A stretch of DNA of 64,000 bases from CAVVEQ01 sp963802095. Lineage in GTDB: Bacteria > Chloroflexota > Anaerolineae > Anaerolineales > Anaerolineaceae. The stretch's first letter is position 1, and the number at the start of each line of letters is the position of its first letter. Shown piece by piece: positions 12,301 to 22,187 of this stretch. Location of the stretch: the NCBI GenBank assembly GCA_963802095.1, contig CAWDHI010000007.1:496001-560000 (forward strand), read 5' to 3'. The notes beneath the pieces were generated by a model. It had not been told where the DNA came from. It was given only the letters and a program-made list of their open reading frames with translations, and made no database searches. The translations under genes and the position numbers were made by a program.

Positions 12301-14880
12301 GGAATTGTGACCATCAAGCAGGTTGGCGGTTGGGGCGTACAAAATGACTGGGCAGAAGGGAATGTGTTCTCCAACAACGCCGAAGATGGCTTATGGGTGC
12401 AGACCTACGGAGCAACAACAGTTGCCTTCTTCCGCGCGAGGAATAATGGCGATGATGGAATCTACATCGATTCCAGTGGTGGAAACGGTGCGGTTTCGAT
12501 GTCTGGAACAGCCAATTACTGGGAGAACCTAGCCTTCAATCATGATGAAGGTGTAGAGATTTATGCAAAAGGCAACATCGCTCTCACGAAAGTTCAGGTC
12601 AATGGCAACTGGGATAACGGGGGGTTCCTCAGGAATTTCGATGGCACCGGCAATGTGACCCTGACCGATGCGAGTTTTGACCGTAATGGCGAGAATGGGC
12701 TGGATATTTACACGAAGGGAACTGTTACCTGGAAAAATGGTACGGTCAATGATAACTTCCAGTATGGCGCTTATATTGATGACCGGGGAGTCGGGAAGGC
12801 AGTTACCCTCACCAATGTGTTCGCTTCCAGCAACGGCGAAACCGGTATCTTCGTCGATAGCTTGGGCGCTGTCACAATGACCGAGGTGGAGTCCAACAAC
12901 AACTCCGCCAATTATTACAAAGCAGCTTATGGGGATTTGTGGAAGGATAATCTTAACGATGACCAGGTCTGGCTTTTTGATGGGCAGACAGGTGATGACG
13001 TCACGGTTGAAATTACCTCTGGACGCTTCAATCCCTGGGTTTCGATCACAGATCCATCCGGAATGCAGGTTGGTTATTGTTCGGATGACAACCATGATGG
13101 AAAAGTGACCTGTTCGATCATCAATCTAGGGGGTGAAGGTGAATACCAGATCCATGTTGGCTCGAACAATGGCTGGAATGGCGGTTCCTATGAAATGAAG
13201 CTCTATGAAGGAACTGAACCTTTTCTTTGGACTCCGCAGGAAAGTGCGGCGAATGGGATATCGGTGAATAATGCGAACGGGACCGGCACAGTGAGCATCA
13301 TGAATGCAGGTAACCGCTGGTTGGGAAATAATTCGGGTACGGGTGTGGTTGTCGTTTCCAACGGGCTGGTCACGCTGAAAGGGATGGACTTGAATGATTC
13401 CCGACAGGGAGGCGCCTCGATCGACAATGAAGACATAAATAAAGCCGGCGCGCCTGGTGTGACCCTTATAAATGTCAATTTCTTCAACAATGACCAAACC
13501 GCAGCCCAGATTCAAACTGAAGGCCCGGTTGTGATCACCAATGGTGACCAGGGCGGCAACGGTAGCTATGGGTATGATATTGTCAACACCTATGGGACTT
13601 CCATATCCTCAATCACAATGACCAACGTGAATGTAAATAACTTTGGTGCCGCTTTTCACGGGATCAGACTATCCTCGGATGGCGCGGTCACCCTGTTCAA
13701 TGTCCACAGCAATGGCAGCAGCCAGGATGGCATCCATCTTATCGCCGCCGGTGCTGTAACACTCACCGATGTGGGTGGGTGGGATAACACCGGGATCGGT
13801 GCGTATATTTCCACCCCGGGCGTGGTTACCTTCAATGGACCCGCTGCTGGTTTCAACTGGTTCGGCAACAATAATGGTGGTGGGCTCAATATCCTGGCGG
13901 GCGGGAAAATTACCCTGGCAAAGATCAATGCCATGAACAACGGCCGGGATCAGCAAGGAAACGAGGTCAGCAACGCTATTGGCATCCATCTGGAGAGCAC
14001 TAACACTGCTGGCACTACCCCGATCACAATCACGGGTTTCACTACCAATAACAACACAAGCACCGGTTTATATATCCTTACGAAAAGCGCGGTGACAGTG
14101 AATGGGCTGCAGGCAAATGACAACGGCGCTTACGGGATCGATGTATGGCAGCGAAATGATACAGCCGTTCTGATCCCAGTTATCCTTAATAAGATCACTG
14201 CGAACAACAACCAATCCTATGGTGTCAATGTTGATGCGAAAGGCTCGATCACGACAAACGCGCTCATCACGAACAACAACAGATATTACGGAATCCGCCT
14301 GACCAATGCGAATGCTGGGTCAACCGGGTTTATCACCATTCTGAACACCCTGGGGCAAAACCTTTCGGTCCATAATGGTTACAACCAGGTTTACGATCCG
14401 ATCCTGGATCAGTGGAACGCTGTATCAAATGGTGCCAGCGGTGTTCTAATAAATTCCTTTGGTGCAGTCACCGTCACCGGGTTGGAAGCGATCTACAACG
14501 GCGGGGAAGGGCTGGTGGTGCACAACGAAGGTTCAACCCTCCTGGTGGCACCGGTGATCACTGTAAATTCCATAGTAAGCCGCGGAAATGGTTCCACAGT
14601 GCGTGGATACCACGGCATTCTTCTTGTCTCCAAGGGAGTAATCACGGTGAATAATTCATGGTCGGCAGCAAATTCGGGAGATGGATTCGCCCTCGACACC
14701 AACGCAAATGTGTTCGTCAATAACTCTACAGCGATCATGAACGCCTTGGCTGGCATCCTTGTGGATACCAATCCGACAGCCACACTTAAATTAACGAATT
14801 CCACCTGGTTCGGGAACCTGCGGGATCCGCTGCCTGGATATAAGAACTTGATGTATAACTGCCTGATTAGTATTCTCTAG
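9331..14880 (+). CDS. Giant secreted right-handed parallel beta-helix protein
   Basis: A 1849-residue exported protein. The ATG at 9331 has GGAGG 4 bases upstream. Signal peptide: two Lys then a long hydrophobic core ending SPAFA before QDE. Residues 30-90 are a Pro/Thr/Glu linker with PTE repeats. From about residue 130 to the end the chain is made of dozens of imperfect 20-25 residue coils with NNG, GNG and GVYI/GIYI turns, the pattern of pectate-lyase-like beta-helices. Two other folds interrupt it: a DUF1349/LamG-like sandwich at about 785-935 and a pre-peptidase-C-terminal-like domain at about 1205-1300 (DLWKDNLNDDQVWLFDGQTG). There is no sortase motif, membrane anchor or S-layer domain. 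Adhesin or polysaccharide-acting roles are possible; no catalytic triad is obvious. Confidence 0.85.
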   Translation: MTKKSLLLSLPVCVLIALLAAFLFVSPAFAQDEVPPVVTPTEAPVEVLPTEATEAGPAEVAPTAAIPTEVVPAEELPVETSLVVDSPVEEPSLAEALDDAGVVLADLNGEVVPLVTQSSSEMVVSGDPYFTSGKVKYSFYKTGTYDCGTALDDTCFLSDTPISRALEIMEARNLTPDDRKLYIEPDTYNEYVIVDGSLNGVKGLLALVGEGADPGDVIINGGLIIKNFLTGFTVKNLSVLNTTDSEFAAIKAEDNKGTIKLEDVNAQATGLDSSGIILNNVAPMELNRVNASGNGYMGARILAWSGGGSIKITNSTFDNNLNNVDNGLSDYDCTNWDGFSCLSQMAMYKGLSIQANNPVSLFGVSASRNKGDGAWIINFLGATTIKNSVFDENDESDLVDGWGNGLFIVSNSAILENIQVNNNNQNGIYSENNLSFNGVHIHAGGNIWSGIAVNTCQQWDGDSLCDNLGAGTVTINTSSSSGNQGSGYEIYSKGAVSITNVYAGWNANDGIQVITTDSPVFAPITLKTLDLPGNNNGVYIDGRGVITLSDFKAYDNSNDGVYISNYSTSATTLTNVTGLFNETRKNGGNGYYIWSMGPVTVTNLDTQDNGHLGGLIDNKAALTAAAVNVNVLAPAGYFNGYWNNGFGGLLVLSRGAVTITRIMANNNGVFGLDIDNVPPGLVAGVPVIVSDGNFENNGFGGEGLNILSKGQITLMNIRSNGNGGYGVYLDNKSTGGTAGVTINAGTGKGNEFQGNRLSGLEIHTNGAALLTNLYSANNGHSTYEALQDFSISTRLLFEPDNNFQFSGLVVYQDKENFVQLGRAFCDVPGLCVGNGIYFDSTLDGTFGGENYATSIASPSEVYLRLDRVGNTIYGYYSPDGTSWTLMGSHVIPSDFQINGVGLTASQDIYNPEPQIASDFDYFELDTPSFTDELDGNLGDGWVWVNEDNNYWNLDETPGFLRIYNSNSPTGYQNLLLQTVGPGFGVYVDAKGIVTIKQVGGWGVQNDWAEGNVFSNNAEDGLWVQTYGATTVAFFRARNNGDDGIYIDSSGGNGAVSMSGTANYWENLAFNHDEGVEIYAKGNIALTKVQVNGNWDNGGFLRNFDGTGNVTLTDASFDRNGENGLDIYTKGTVTWKNGTVNDNFQYGAYIDDRGVGKAVTLTNVFASSNGETGIFVDSLGAVTMTEVESNNNSANYYKAAYGDLWKDNLNDDQVWLFDGQTGDDVTVEITSGRFNPWVSITDPSGMQVGYCSDDNHDGKVTCSIINLGGEGEYQIHVGSNNGWNGGSYEMKLYEGTEPFLWTPQESAANGISVNNANGTGTVSIMNAGNRWLGNNSGTGVVVVSNGLVTLKGMDLNDSRQGGASIDNEDINKAGAPGVTLINVNFFNNDQTAAQIQTEGPVVITNGDQGGNGSYGYDIVNTYGTSISSITMTNVNVNNFGAAFHGIRLSSDGAVTLFNVHSNGSSQDGIHLIAAGAVTLTDVGGWDNTGIGAYISTPGVVTFNGPAAGFNWFGNNNGGGLNILAGGKITLAKINAMNNGRDQQGNEVSNAIGIHLESTNTAGTTPITITGFTTNNNTSTGLYILTKSAVTVNGLQANDNGAYGIDVWQRNDTAVLIPVILNKITANNNQSYGVNVDAKGSITTNALITNNNRYYGIRLTNANAGSTGFITILNTLGQNLSVHNGYNQVYDPILDQWNAVSNGASGVLINSFGAVTVTGLEAIYNGGEGLVVHNEGSTLLVAPVITVNSIVSRGNGSTVRGYHGILLVSKGVITVNNSWSAANSGDGFALDTNANVFVNNSTAIMNALAGILVDTNPTATLKLTNSTWFGNLRDPLPGYKNLMYNCLISIL

Positions 14881-14914
14881 TAAAAAGTTATTTAGATTAG
14901 GTATGTCAATGTAT

Positions 14915-14947
14915 CCGGGGCGCTCCTCAGCGTCCCGGTTTTTTTTG
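14915..14947 (+). terminator. Intrinsic terminator after beta-helix gene 1
   Basis: A 10-bp stem (14915-14924 with 14929-14938, one G-T pair) closed by CCTC and followed by eight or more T residues. Its sequence style matches the terminators at 9127 and 19742. Confidence 0.88.
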
Positions 14948-14970
14948 AACCTCCAACGAGAATGCATTTT

Positions 14971-15018
14971 GAAAAATGTCAGGAACCACTTGGAGTTTTG
15001 AGGTGATTTTGCTACAAT
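14971..15018 (+). promoter_or_regulatory. Promoter with upstream conserved motif, beta-helix gene 2
   Basis: Candidate -35 TTGGAG at 14990-14995 and -10 TACAAT at 15013-15018, spacer 17. The motif GAAAAATGTCA then CACTTGGA at 14971-14994 repeats the one before the first beta-helix gene in the same position relative to the -35. Confidence 0.58.
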
Positions 15019-15084
15019 CATTCTGAAAAGTTTTTTCCATCGGGATTGATTCTTACCTGAATCCAACCAAATATGGAGGAATGC

Positions 15085-18000
15085 ATGAACAGACAGAGAA
15101 CTCTGAACGTGCTGCCGCTATGCATAATGATTGCATTGCTGGCAGCTTTTTTGTTTGTCTTGCCTGTATTCGCGCAGGATGAGGTTCCACCGGAGGTGAT
15201 TCCCACCGAAGCACCGGTGGAAGTGTTACCTACCGAAGTTGCGGAAGCTGTGCCGGCAGAGGTGGTTCCCACCGAAACCCCAGCGGACGTGCTGCAAACC
15301 GAGGTGACACCAGTAGAACAATCTCCGACAGAAGCTGCCCCGGTTGAAGAAGCAACCGCAGATGAGCCCAATCTGGCAGAAGCGCTGGATGAGGTTGGTG
15401 TGGTGCTGGCGGATGCCAGTGGGGAGATCGTTAGCCTTGCAACGCAAGCTTCGGGTATGTTAATGACCGCGGGTGACCCATATTTTACTGTAGGTTCAAC
15501 CACGTACCAATTTTTCAAAGAGGGATACACCGGTTGTGGTTCAGCCTTGAATATCACTTGTTTTGTTTCCTATGATGACCCATTGACACCTGAGAATGAA
15601 AACACTCCAATCTCAGACGCTCTGACTTTCATGGAAATAAACAATCTCACCCCGACAGATCGGAAACTTTATATTGAATCTGATACTTATAATGAAAATA
15701 TCTGGGTAAATGGTAATGCACCCGGAGTAAAAGGATTGTTGGGTTTGGTTGGCTTGGGTGATAGCCCTGAAGATGTGCAGATAAATGGGTTTCTGTATAT
15801 TTTTAATTTCCCGACCGGCTTTTCGGTCAACAATCTCTCAGTGACGAATTCCACTAATACAGATGATGCTGCGATCTGGACTTGGAATAACCAGGGGACG
15901 ATCAAACTAACCGATGTGAAAGCCCAGGCAACGGCAGAGGATAGCACCGGAATCATCATTTCCCATTCTGGAACTGTGGAGCTCGACCGGGTCAATGCTA
16001 ACAATAATGCTTATGAGGGTGCCTATATTTATAATTTTGGTACCGGTCCGATCAAGATCAACAATAGTACTTTCGATGACAACTTGGTGAATGTCGCCAA
16101 TGGTAATGCAATTTTCGATTGTACTGATTGGGATAGTAGTGGGTATTGTATCGATTGGGATCCCATTTACACCGGCTTGAATATTGGCTGGAGTGCCGGC
16201 CCATTGACCATTTCCGGGGTTTCCGTATCGGGGAACGGCGGTGACGGATTGGGGATTCGCGCATATAACAGTGCTGTTACGATTAAAAACAGCGTGTTTG
16301 ACAACAATGTTCCGGAGGTTGGTTCCCCCGCTGATGGAAACTGGGGTGACGGACTCTTTATAGACAGCAACACCGCCACTCTTGAAAACATCCAGGCGAA
16401 TAACAACGACCTGCGCGGGATCGTGAGCTACGCCAACACCTCCTTCACCGGTAAGCACCTTCACACAGAAACAAACGGATGGCATGGGGTACAGGTGTCT
16501 GCCTGTCAGTATAACGGAACAAAATGCACCATAAGCGGTGCTGGAAACGTGGTCATTACAGAATCCTCATCCTCAGGGAACGGTGGTGATGGAATAAATA
16601 TATTAGCAAAGGGGGTTGTTACACTTACAGGAATATATTCAGGTTACAACGGTGAGGATGGGATCTTCGTGGATAATACATATTCCCCCACTGTGCCTGC
16701 TGTAAACCTGACCGACATTGAAACAGGTTTTAATCTTTACATGGGGGCTCACCTCATGGTCAAAGGGCCTGTCACCGCCAGAGATCTTTTTATCTATAAC
16801 AATAGTGGCGATGGACTTAATATTGTCAGCACCGGCACTGGCGCGATAACCATCACTAATGCGTCCAATATCTTCAACCTGACCCGCGATAACGGCTATT
16901 TCGGTTATTACATCGACACCATGGGACCCGTGACGGTCACCAATTTCGATACGCATGACAATGGCTCTCTCGGTGGGGTTATCTCGAATTTCGACGCCAA
17001 CAGCGCCGCAGCGGTAACGGTAAACATGATCGGAACCACCGATTTTATCAATGGGTATTGTGACAATGGCAGCGGTGGCTTGCTAATTCAATCCCGCGGG
17101 GTTGTAACGGTGAGCCGGGTGGGGATCACGGATAACAATGGGGTGGGGCTGGAAGTAAACAACCGGCCTATCATTTTGACCGCCCCTGGTGTGGCGGTTA
17201 CCGTATCCGATAGTTATTTTTACCGAAATTCGGATGACGGGCTCAGGATCCTGAGCAAAGGTTTGGTAACCCTGGTAAATATCAATGCGAATGACAACCA
17301 TGGTTTTGGCGCGACGATTGACAACTAGATTCCCGGAGCAACCGCTGGCGTCACCCTCAATGCTCCATCCGGGAAGGGAAACGAATTCCAATGGAACGCG
17401 AACAGCGGTCTGCGCATCCGCACCAACGGACCGGTGACGATCACCAACGTGTTCGCCAACGATAACGGTAGCGATGATTTTCACGCGGGTTACGGGGTGG
17501 ATATCCAGAATGACTTCAGCGCAGGCGCTGTAACCATCAAGCAGGTGGGGCAGTGGGATGTGTGGGAAGCACGGGCAGAAGGTAATGTATTTCTCGAATA
17601 ATTACCAAGGTGGGCTGCGCATCCAGACTCAAAGGTGCCGAACGTGGCATTCTTCCAGGCATGGCAACAACAGTTTGGATGGCATATATATCCATGCACA
17701 AGCGGGAACCGGGGCAGTCACTCTGACTGGGACAGCCAATTACCGGGAAAACCTGGTGGATAATGGCAGCCAGGGACTTGTCATCAATGCCAAAGGCAAC
17801 ATCACAGTTTCCAAAATTGATGCAAGCGGAAACGAAAGCAATGGTGCGACACTTGTAAATCATGATGGAACAGGAAATGTAACCCTGACTGACGCTTATT
17901 TCGACGGGAATGGCGAAAATGGGTTACACCTCAGCACCAAAGGCACCAGTGAGCTGGAAAAATGGATCAGCGAGTGATAATTTCTCCTCTGGCGCGTCAA

Positions 18001-19700
18001 TTTTCAACCAGGGTGTTGGAAAAGCTGTGACGATCACCAATGTTCATTATTCCGGTAACGGGTTAACCGGAATTTACGTGATAAGCAAAGGTGCTGTGAC
18101 AATGAGCGATGTCGAATCCAGTAACAATTCCGCAAATGGGCTCGAAGCGGAATACGGGGATTTGTGGAAGGATAACCTCAGCATCGACCAGGTCTGGTAT
18201 TTTGACGGGTTGGCGGGAGAGGATATCACTGTGGAGGTGACTTCCAGTCATTTCCTACCTGTGGTTTCCATATCAAATCCATCCGGTTCGCAAATCGGAA
18301 CATGTTCGGATGACGACGAGGATGGATCGTTAACCTGTTCCATCACTGACCTGGGTGAGGATGGTGTTTACCAGATAATGATCAGCTCCTTGGATGATGT
18401 AAACTCGGGTTCTTACGAAATGAATCTTTATGAAGGTGCAACACCTTCCACCTGGACCAATAAGGCAAGCCTGGCAAATGGAATCCATGTGGATAACCAC
18501 GAAGGTACTGGAGCGGTTAGCATCAGTAATAAGACGAATCGCGTTGTGGAAAACAACTCGGCAACCGGCGTATTGCTCATTTCACATGGTGCGGTCACAC
18601 TGACCAATGTGATCAGTGACGAAAACGGGAATGCAGGGATAGATATAGAAACAAGCGGTGCCGTCAAGTTCACACAGGTGAGCGCTTATTCCAATATTGG
18701 TTCCGGCGCATCAGTGGAAACCCCCGGCACATTCACGATCCTGGCATCAACTACAGATTCAAGCTGGTTTACTAGAAATTCAAGTACAGGTCTCTACGTG
18801 GAAGTCGGAGGAGCCATCTCTTTATCGAAAGTAGTCGCCGGGGGAAACGAAGGATACGGAATTGACCTGTGGAACACCAATGCTTCCGGAACCGCACCCA
18901 TCACCCTCTCCAATGTCAACTCCAGCGGAAATTCAGGAATTGGCCTAAATATCCTGACAAAGGGTGCAGTGACGGGTAACACCATCACAGTTAACGATAA
19001 TGACGAATATGGCATGTACCTCGATCAGACGGAAGCCCTGGATAGCAGTAAAGCGATCATTCTGAACCTGGTTTCCGCGAGCAACAACTATTACGATGGT
19101 GTGTACGTGAACGTCATGGGTTCGATTACCACCAATACCATCTGGGCGATGTGGAATGGTCTTTCGGGAAGTGGTACGGGTGTTGGGCTGGTCAACAGAA
19201 ATCCAAATTCAACAGGTTCTGTCACCATGTTGAACTCGCTCGGGTATAAAACCAACTTTATGATAGGGAATGGCAGCAGCGGGGTTTATATCAGCTCGTT
19301 CGGCGCTGTAAACATCAGCCAATTGGAATCTATCTCGAATTCAGGAGATGGCTTGGACCTTGTAAACACAAACACCACACTGAAACCGGCGGTGACACTC
19401 AATAATGTCATTACTCGCAATAACCTTGTCGGAATAGATGTGGAGTCATCCGGCGTGGTCACCATTAAAACTTCCTGGTCCACAAATAACTCGGAAGATG
19501 GGATCAGGCTGCTCACCAGCAATAACGCCAATATCCTTAACACCGCCTCCACTATGAACGGCTTTTCCGGGATCTGGGCGAATAATAATGGGATCGGGAC
19601 CTTGACGCTCAAGCTGACCGGATCCGCCTGGTTTGGAAATAGTCGGGCTGGCAGCTATGCCAATCTTAATAAGACGGGGAACTGGACCATAGTTTATTAG
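15085..19700 (+). pseudogene. Second giant beta-helix protein, interrupted
   Basis: Paralog of the 9331 gene. The start is the ATG at 15085, preceded by GGAGGA. Signal peptide ends FVLPVFA before QDE, and the same PTE-rich linker follows. The frame is intact for about 747 codons, then meets TAG at 17326-17328, where the paralog has a Lys codon (DNK). Beta-helix sequence resumes in the same frame (ATAGVTLNAPSGKGNEFQ), then shifts near 17590, 17630, 17665 and 17945 before an intact 580-codon stretch to 19700 that includes the PPC-like domain (DLWKDNLSIDQVWYFDG) and more coils. The DUF1349-like insert of the paralog is missing here. Either a decaying gene or one with sequence errors; TAG is not a Sec codon. 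Confidence 0.82.
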
Positions 19701-19741
19701 GAGAAGCTGGCAATATTCTGATTAGCCACGATCAAGTACTA

Positions 19742-19771
19742 CCGGGGCACCCTCAGGTGCCCCGGTTTTTT
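19742..19771 (+). terminator. Intrinsic terminator after beta-helix gene 2
   Basis: Perfect 10-bp stem (19742-19751 with 19756-19765), CTCA loop and six T residues. Confidence 0.93.
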
Positions 19772-19799
19772 CTCGGCAGAAGCTTATAAAGGGGTTGGA

Positions 19800-20634
19800 T
19801 CAATACAACACCGACATCAGTTCGCTACGGTACCCCCGCGCCTGCGGGTCATTCGCCCCGAGTATCTCGAGCAGGGCGAGGATCACTGCCCGGGCAATGC
19901 CATCCCGGTAGCGTTTATCCTGGCGGAGGATATCCAGCAGGCCGTCGAGCGCCAGGTCGAACTTGCCCTGCGAGGCCATGCGGATGGCGTTGGCGAAGGC
20001 AGCATCCAGGTCGGTTTCCTGCGGGAAGGCACTTTTCCTGGAGTGCGATCAGCGCATCCGCGTAGGGAATGAGGGTCTCGGCGCGGGTAAATTCCTTGCT
20101 GGCGGGGAAGTTATAGAGGTGCAGCCGTCCCTCAGCCCCCTTCCCCTGGGCGAGCTGGGCGATGGAAAGACCCAGCAGGCAGGCCGGGATATCGTTCTCT
20201 TTGGCCAGGATCTGGCGGAATTCGGTCTCGGCCTCCGCCCAGTTATGCGCAGCGAGCTGCCCATTGGCTTTTTCGATCGCCAGGCTCAGCGGGCTGGGCG
20301 GGACGATGGCTTCCAGGAAGGCGCGCAGGCGTGGCTCGGATTGCACGCCGATGAGCTGGTCGCGCGGGGCGGCATCGCTGAAGGCAATGACGGTGGGGAT
20401 GGAGCGTACATTGAAGCGTGCTGCCAGGTTGGGGTTGGCATCCACATCCACCTTGGCCAGGCGGAAGCTGCCGCCAAGTTCGCCTACAAGTTTTTCCAGC
20501 AGGGGGGTGAGCACCTTGCAGGGCTGGCACCACTCCGCCCAGAAATCCACGACCACAGGCGTGTTCTTCGAATACGCGAGTACCTCGTATTCAAAATCGG
20601 CTTCCGTAACGTTAATGATCTCCCGGCCGGGCAT
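19800..20634 (-). pseudogene. Thioredoxin-TPR protein (CnoX/YbbN-like), one frameshift
   Basis: N-terminal thioredoxin domain (about residues 1-110) with FWAEWCQPCKVLTP as active site and the cis-Pro in VRSIPTVIAF. A TPR-like helical region follows (SLAIEKANGQLAAHNWAEAETEF…), the arrangement of YbbN/CnoX chaperone-redox proteins. Near 20030 the frame changes: protein of the family type (ETDLDAAFANAIRMASQGKF, then LALDGLLDILRQDKRYRDG) continues in another frame to the TGA at 19800-19802. With one base corrected the product would be about 278 residues. It is the last gene of the minus-strand operon that begins with the amidase at 24165. Confidence 0.82.
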
Positions 20635-20672
20635 TTTTTCCTCTATGTAATGAATTTTACCAGAATGGATAA

Positions 20673-21098
20673 TCAGTCGTCGCCGTTTTGTTCGGGCGCA
20701 GAGGGCTGATCCACCCGCAGAACTTCCCCATGCAGGTTGATCACCACGCGGAAACCAAGCATACCAAGGTACGAAAGCGCATCCTCGGGGATGCCGGTTT
20801 CGAAGAGTTTATCGAACTGCCCGGCCATGTTCTTGACCTGGTTGAGCATGATCGCGCGGGTGAAGAGGTCCTCCTGGCCGAGCATTTTGGCGGTTTGCGC
20901 GGTGATGGCTTCTTCATTGCCCTCCACCTGCTCCTTGAGGAAATCCAGCACCTGCCGGTCCACTTCCTCGGAGGGGATATGGCGTTTGAACCCCGCGTCA
21001 TCCACCACGTAGAAGGACTCGTCCCCTATAGTAGTAACGGTGACGGGCAGGTCGTTTTCATCAACCACCAGCCCCTTGAAGAGCGCTTTTTTGGACAT
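20673..21098 (-). CDS. Conserved hypothetical protein, 141 residues
   Basis: A small soluble, acidic protein: MSKKALFKGLVVDENDLPV, then a beta-rich start (TIGDESFYVVDDAGFKRHIPS) and a helical middle containing EEAITAQTAKMLGQEDLFTR. No signal peptide, membrane segment or known catalytic motif. I do not recognise the family. Sits 12 bases after the L,D-transpeptidase gene and 38 bases before the thioredoxin-TPR gene, so it is probably co-transcribed with both; a role linked to protein folding or envelope stress is only a guess from context. Confidence 0.7.
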   Translation of the reverse strand: MSKKALFKGLVVDENDLPVTVTTIGDESFYVVDDAGFKRHIPSEEVDRQVLDFLKEQVEGNEEAITAQTAKMLGQEDLFTRAIMLNQVKNMAGQFDKLFETGIPEDALSYLGMLGFRVVINLHGEVLRVDQPSAPEQNGDD

Positions 21099-21110
21099 AT
21101 AAACAACCGG

Positions 21111-22187
21111 TTAGAGAATATCCACGCGGGTACCTGGATCGGTCCACACGAGGTCCTGCCCAAAGGATACCACAGGCTGGGTCCAGCGGTAGACCCACAT
21201 GGCGGAAGTGATCGGTAAGTTTATACAACCGTGGCTGCGCGGGTGGCCGAAATCGTTGTGCCAGTAGGTGCCGTGGAAGGAGATGCCCTTGTCGTTGATG
21301 TAGGAGACCCAGGGCACGCCGGGCAGGTCATAGCCCACCGGGTTCTCCGGGGAGCCCGAGGTCATGTGGCGGGAGGGGCGCTTGTGATGGATATAATGCC
21401 GACCAAGAGGCGTGTAGAAGACGCCGTGCTTCCACTCTGCACCGGTGGCCACCCGGCTGACGAATACGGGCTGGTCCTTTTCGTAGGCGATGACCACCTG
21501 GTCTCCAAGCAGCACCTCGATGCGTTTCTGGTCGCGGGGGATGGAGGGGGAAATGGGGGCGATCTCCTCTGGAGTATAGAGGTGCAGGTGGCGGGCATTC
21601 ACGAAGTAATATTTTTCTTTGTAATAATCGTCCTTCAGCATATACCAGGCCTGGCGGGCATCGTCCATCAGAGCCTTGACCACCCAGTAGGTGGTGCCGT
21701 AATACAGGCGGTAGATGACTGTTCCGGGTTTGGCGGGATCTTCCACCGCGTCGGTAAATGGAACGGTCACATTCGCCAGGCGGCCTTCGGGCAGGATGGT
21801 GAAATCGGGGTCATTCAGCGTGACCCCCACCGGCTGCACCTTGCCGGAGGGAACGTAGCCCTCATTATTCACCCGGTACCAGACCCGGTTGTAGGAATCC
21901 TCGTCGTCACCCACCGTCAGCGCGCTGATGGGCAGGATGATATCCTTGTAGTAGGTCTTGATCTTTTTGGAGAAAACCGAAGGCCGGTCGTAGAGCCCGG
22001 TGTTGTTATCGGTCACCCGCCCCTGGGTGGGAACATTCTCGCGGTCAGCGGTGAAACCCGGGTATCGCAGGGCATTCAGACCGGGCAGGAAAGCAATTGA
22101 AAGAGCGCTGCTCCCGGAAAGCTTGAGAAAATCCCGGCGCGAAGCGGTTGCGTTAAGGAAACGGCTCAAGTCGCCCTGCTCAGTCAT
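21111..22187 (-). CDS. L,D-transpeptidase (YkuD) with Tat-type signal
   Basis: A 358-residue exported enzyme that forms or exchanges peptidoglycan cross-links using an active-site cysteine. The N-terminus has SRRDFLKLSGSSALSIAFLP, a twin-arginine signal. An SH3-like middle region (about 50-200) is followed by the YkuD domain (about 215-350): IEVLLGDQVVIAYEKDQPVF at its start and the catalytic motif HGTYWHNDFGHPRSHGCINL near the end, with the SHGC cysteine present. It overlaps the upstream transpeptidase gene by 8 bases, which indicates translational coupling. Confidence 0.92.
   Translation of the reverse strand: MTEQGDLSRFLNATASRRDFLKLSGSSALSIAFLPGLNALRYPGFTADRENVPTQGRVTDNNTGLYDRPSVFSKKIKTYYKDIILPISALTVGDDEDSYNRVWYRVNNEGYVPSGKVQPVGVTLNDPDFTILPEGRLANVTVPFTDAVEDPAKPGTVIYRLYYGTTYWVVKALMDDARQAWYMLKDDYYKEKYYFVNARHLHLYTPEEIAPISPSIPRDQKRIEVLLGDQVVIAYEKDQPVFVSRVATGAEWKHGVFYTPLGRHYIHHKRPSRHMTSGSPENPVGYDLPGVPWVSYINDKGISFHGTYWHNDFGHPRSHGCINLPITSAMWVYRWTQPVVSFGQDLVWTDPGTRVDIL

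Noticed and set aside
17326..17328. In-frame stop in beta-helix gene 2 as a recoded codon
   Set aside because: It is TAG, not TGA, replaces a Lys position and is followed by further frameshifts, so recoding to Sec does not fit.
9331..19700. Repetitive beta-helix DNA as a CRISPR or satellite array
   Set aside because: Repeats are degenerate at DNA level and coding in one frame; no regular repeat-spacer pattern occurs anywhere in the window.
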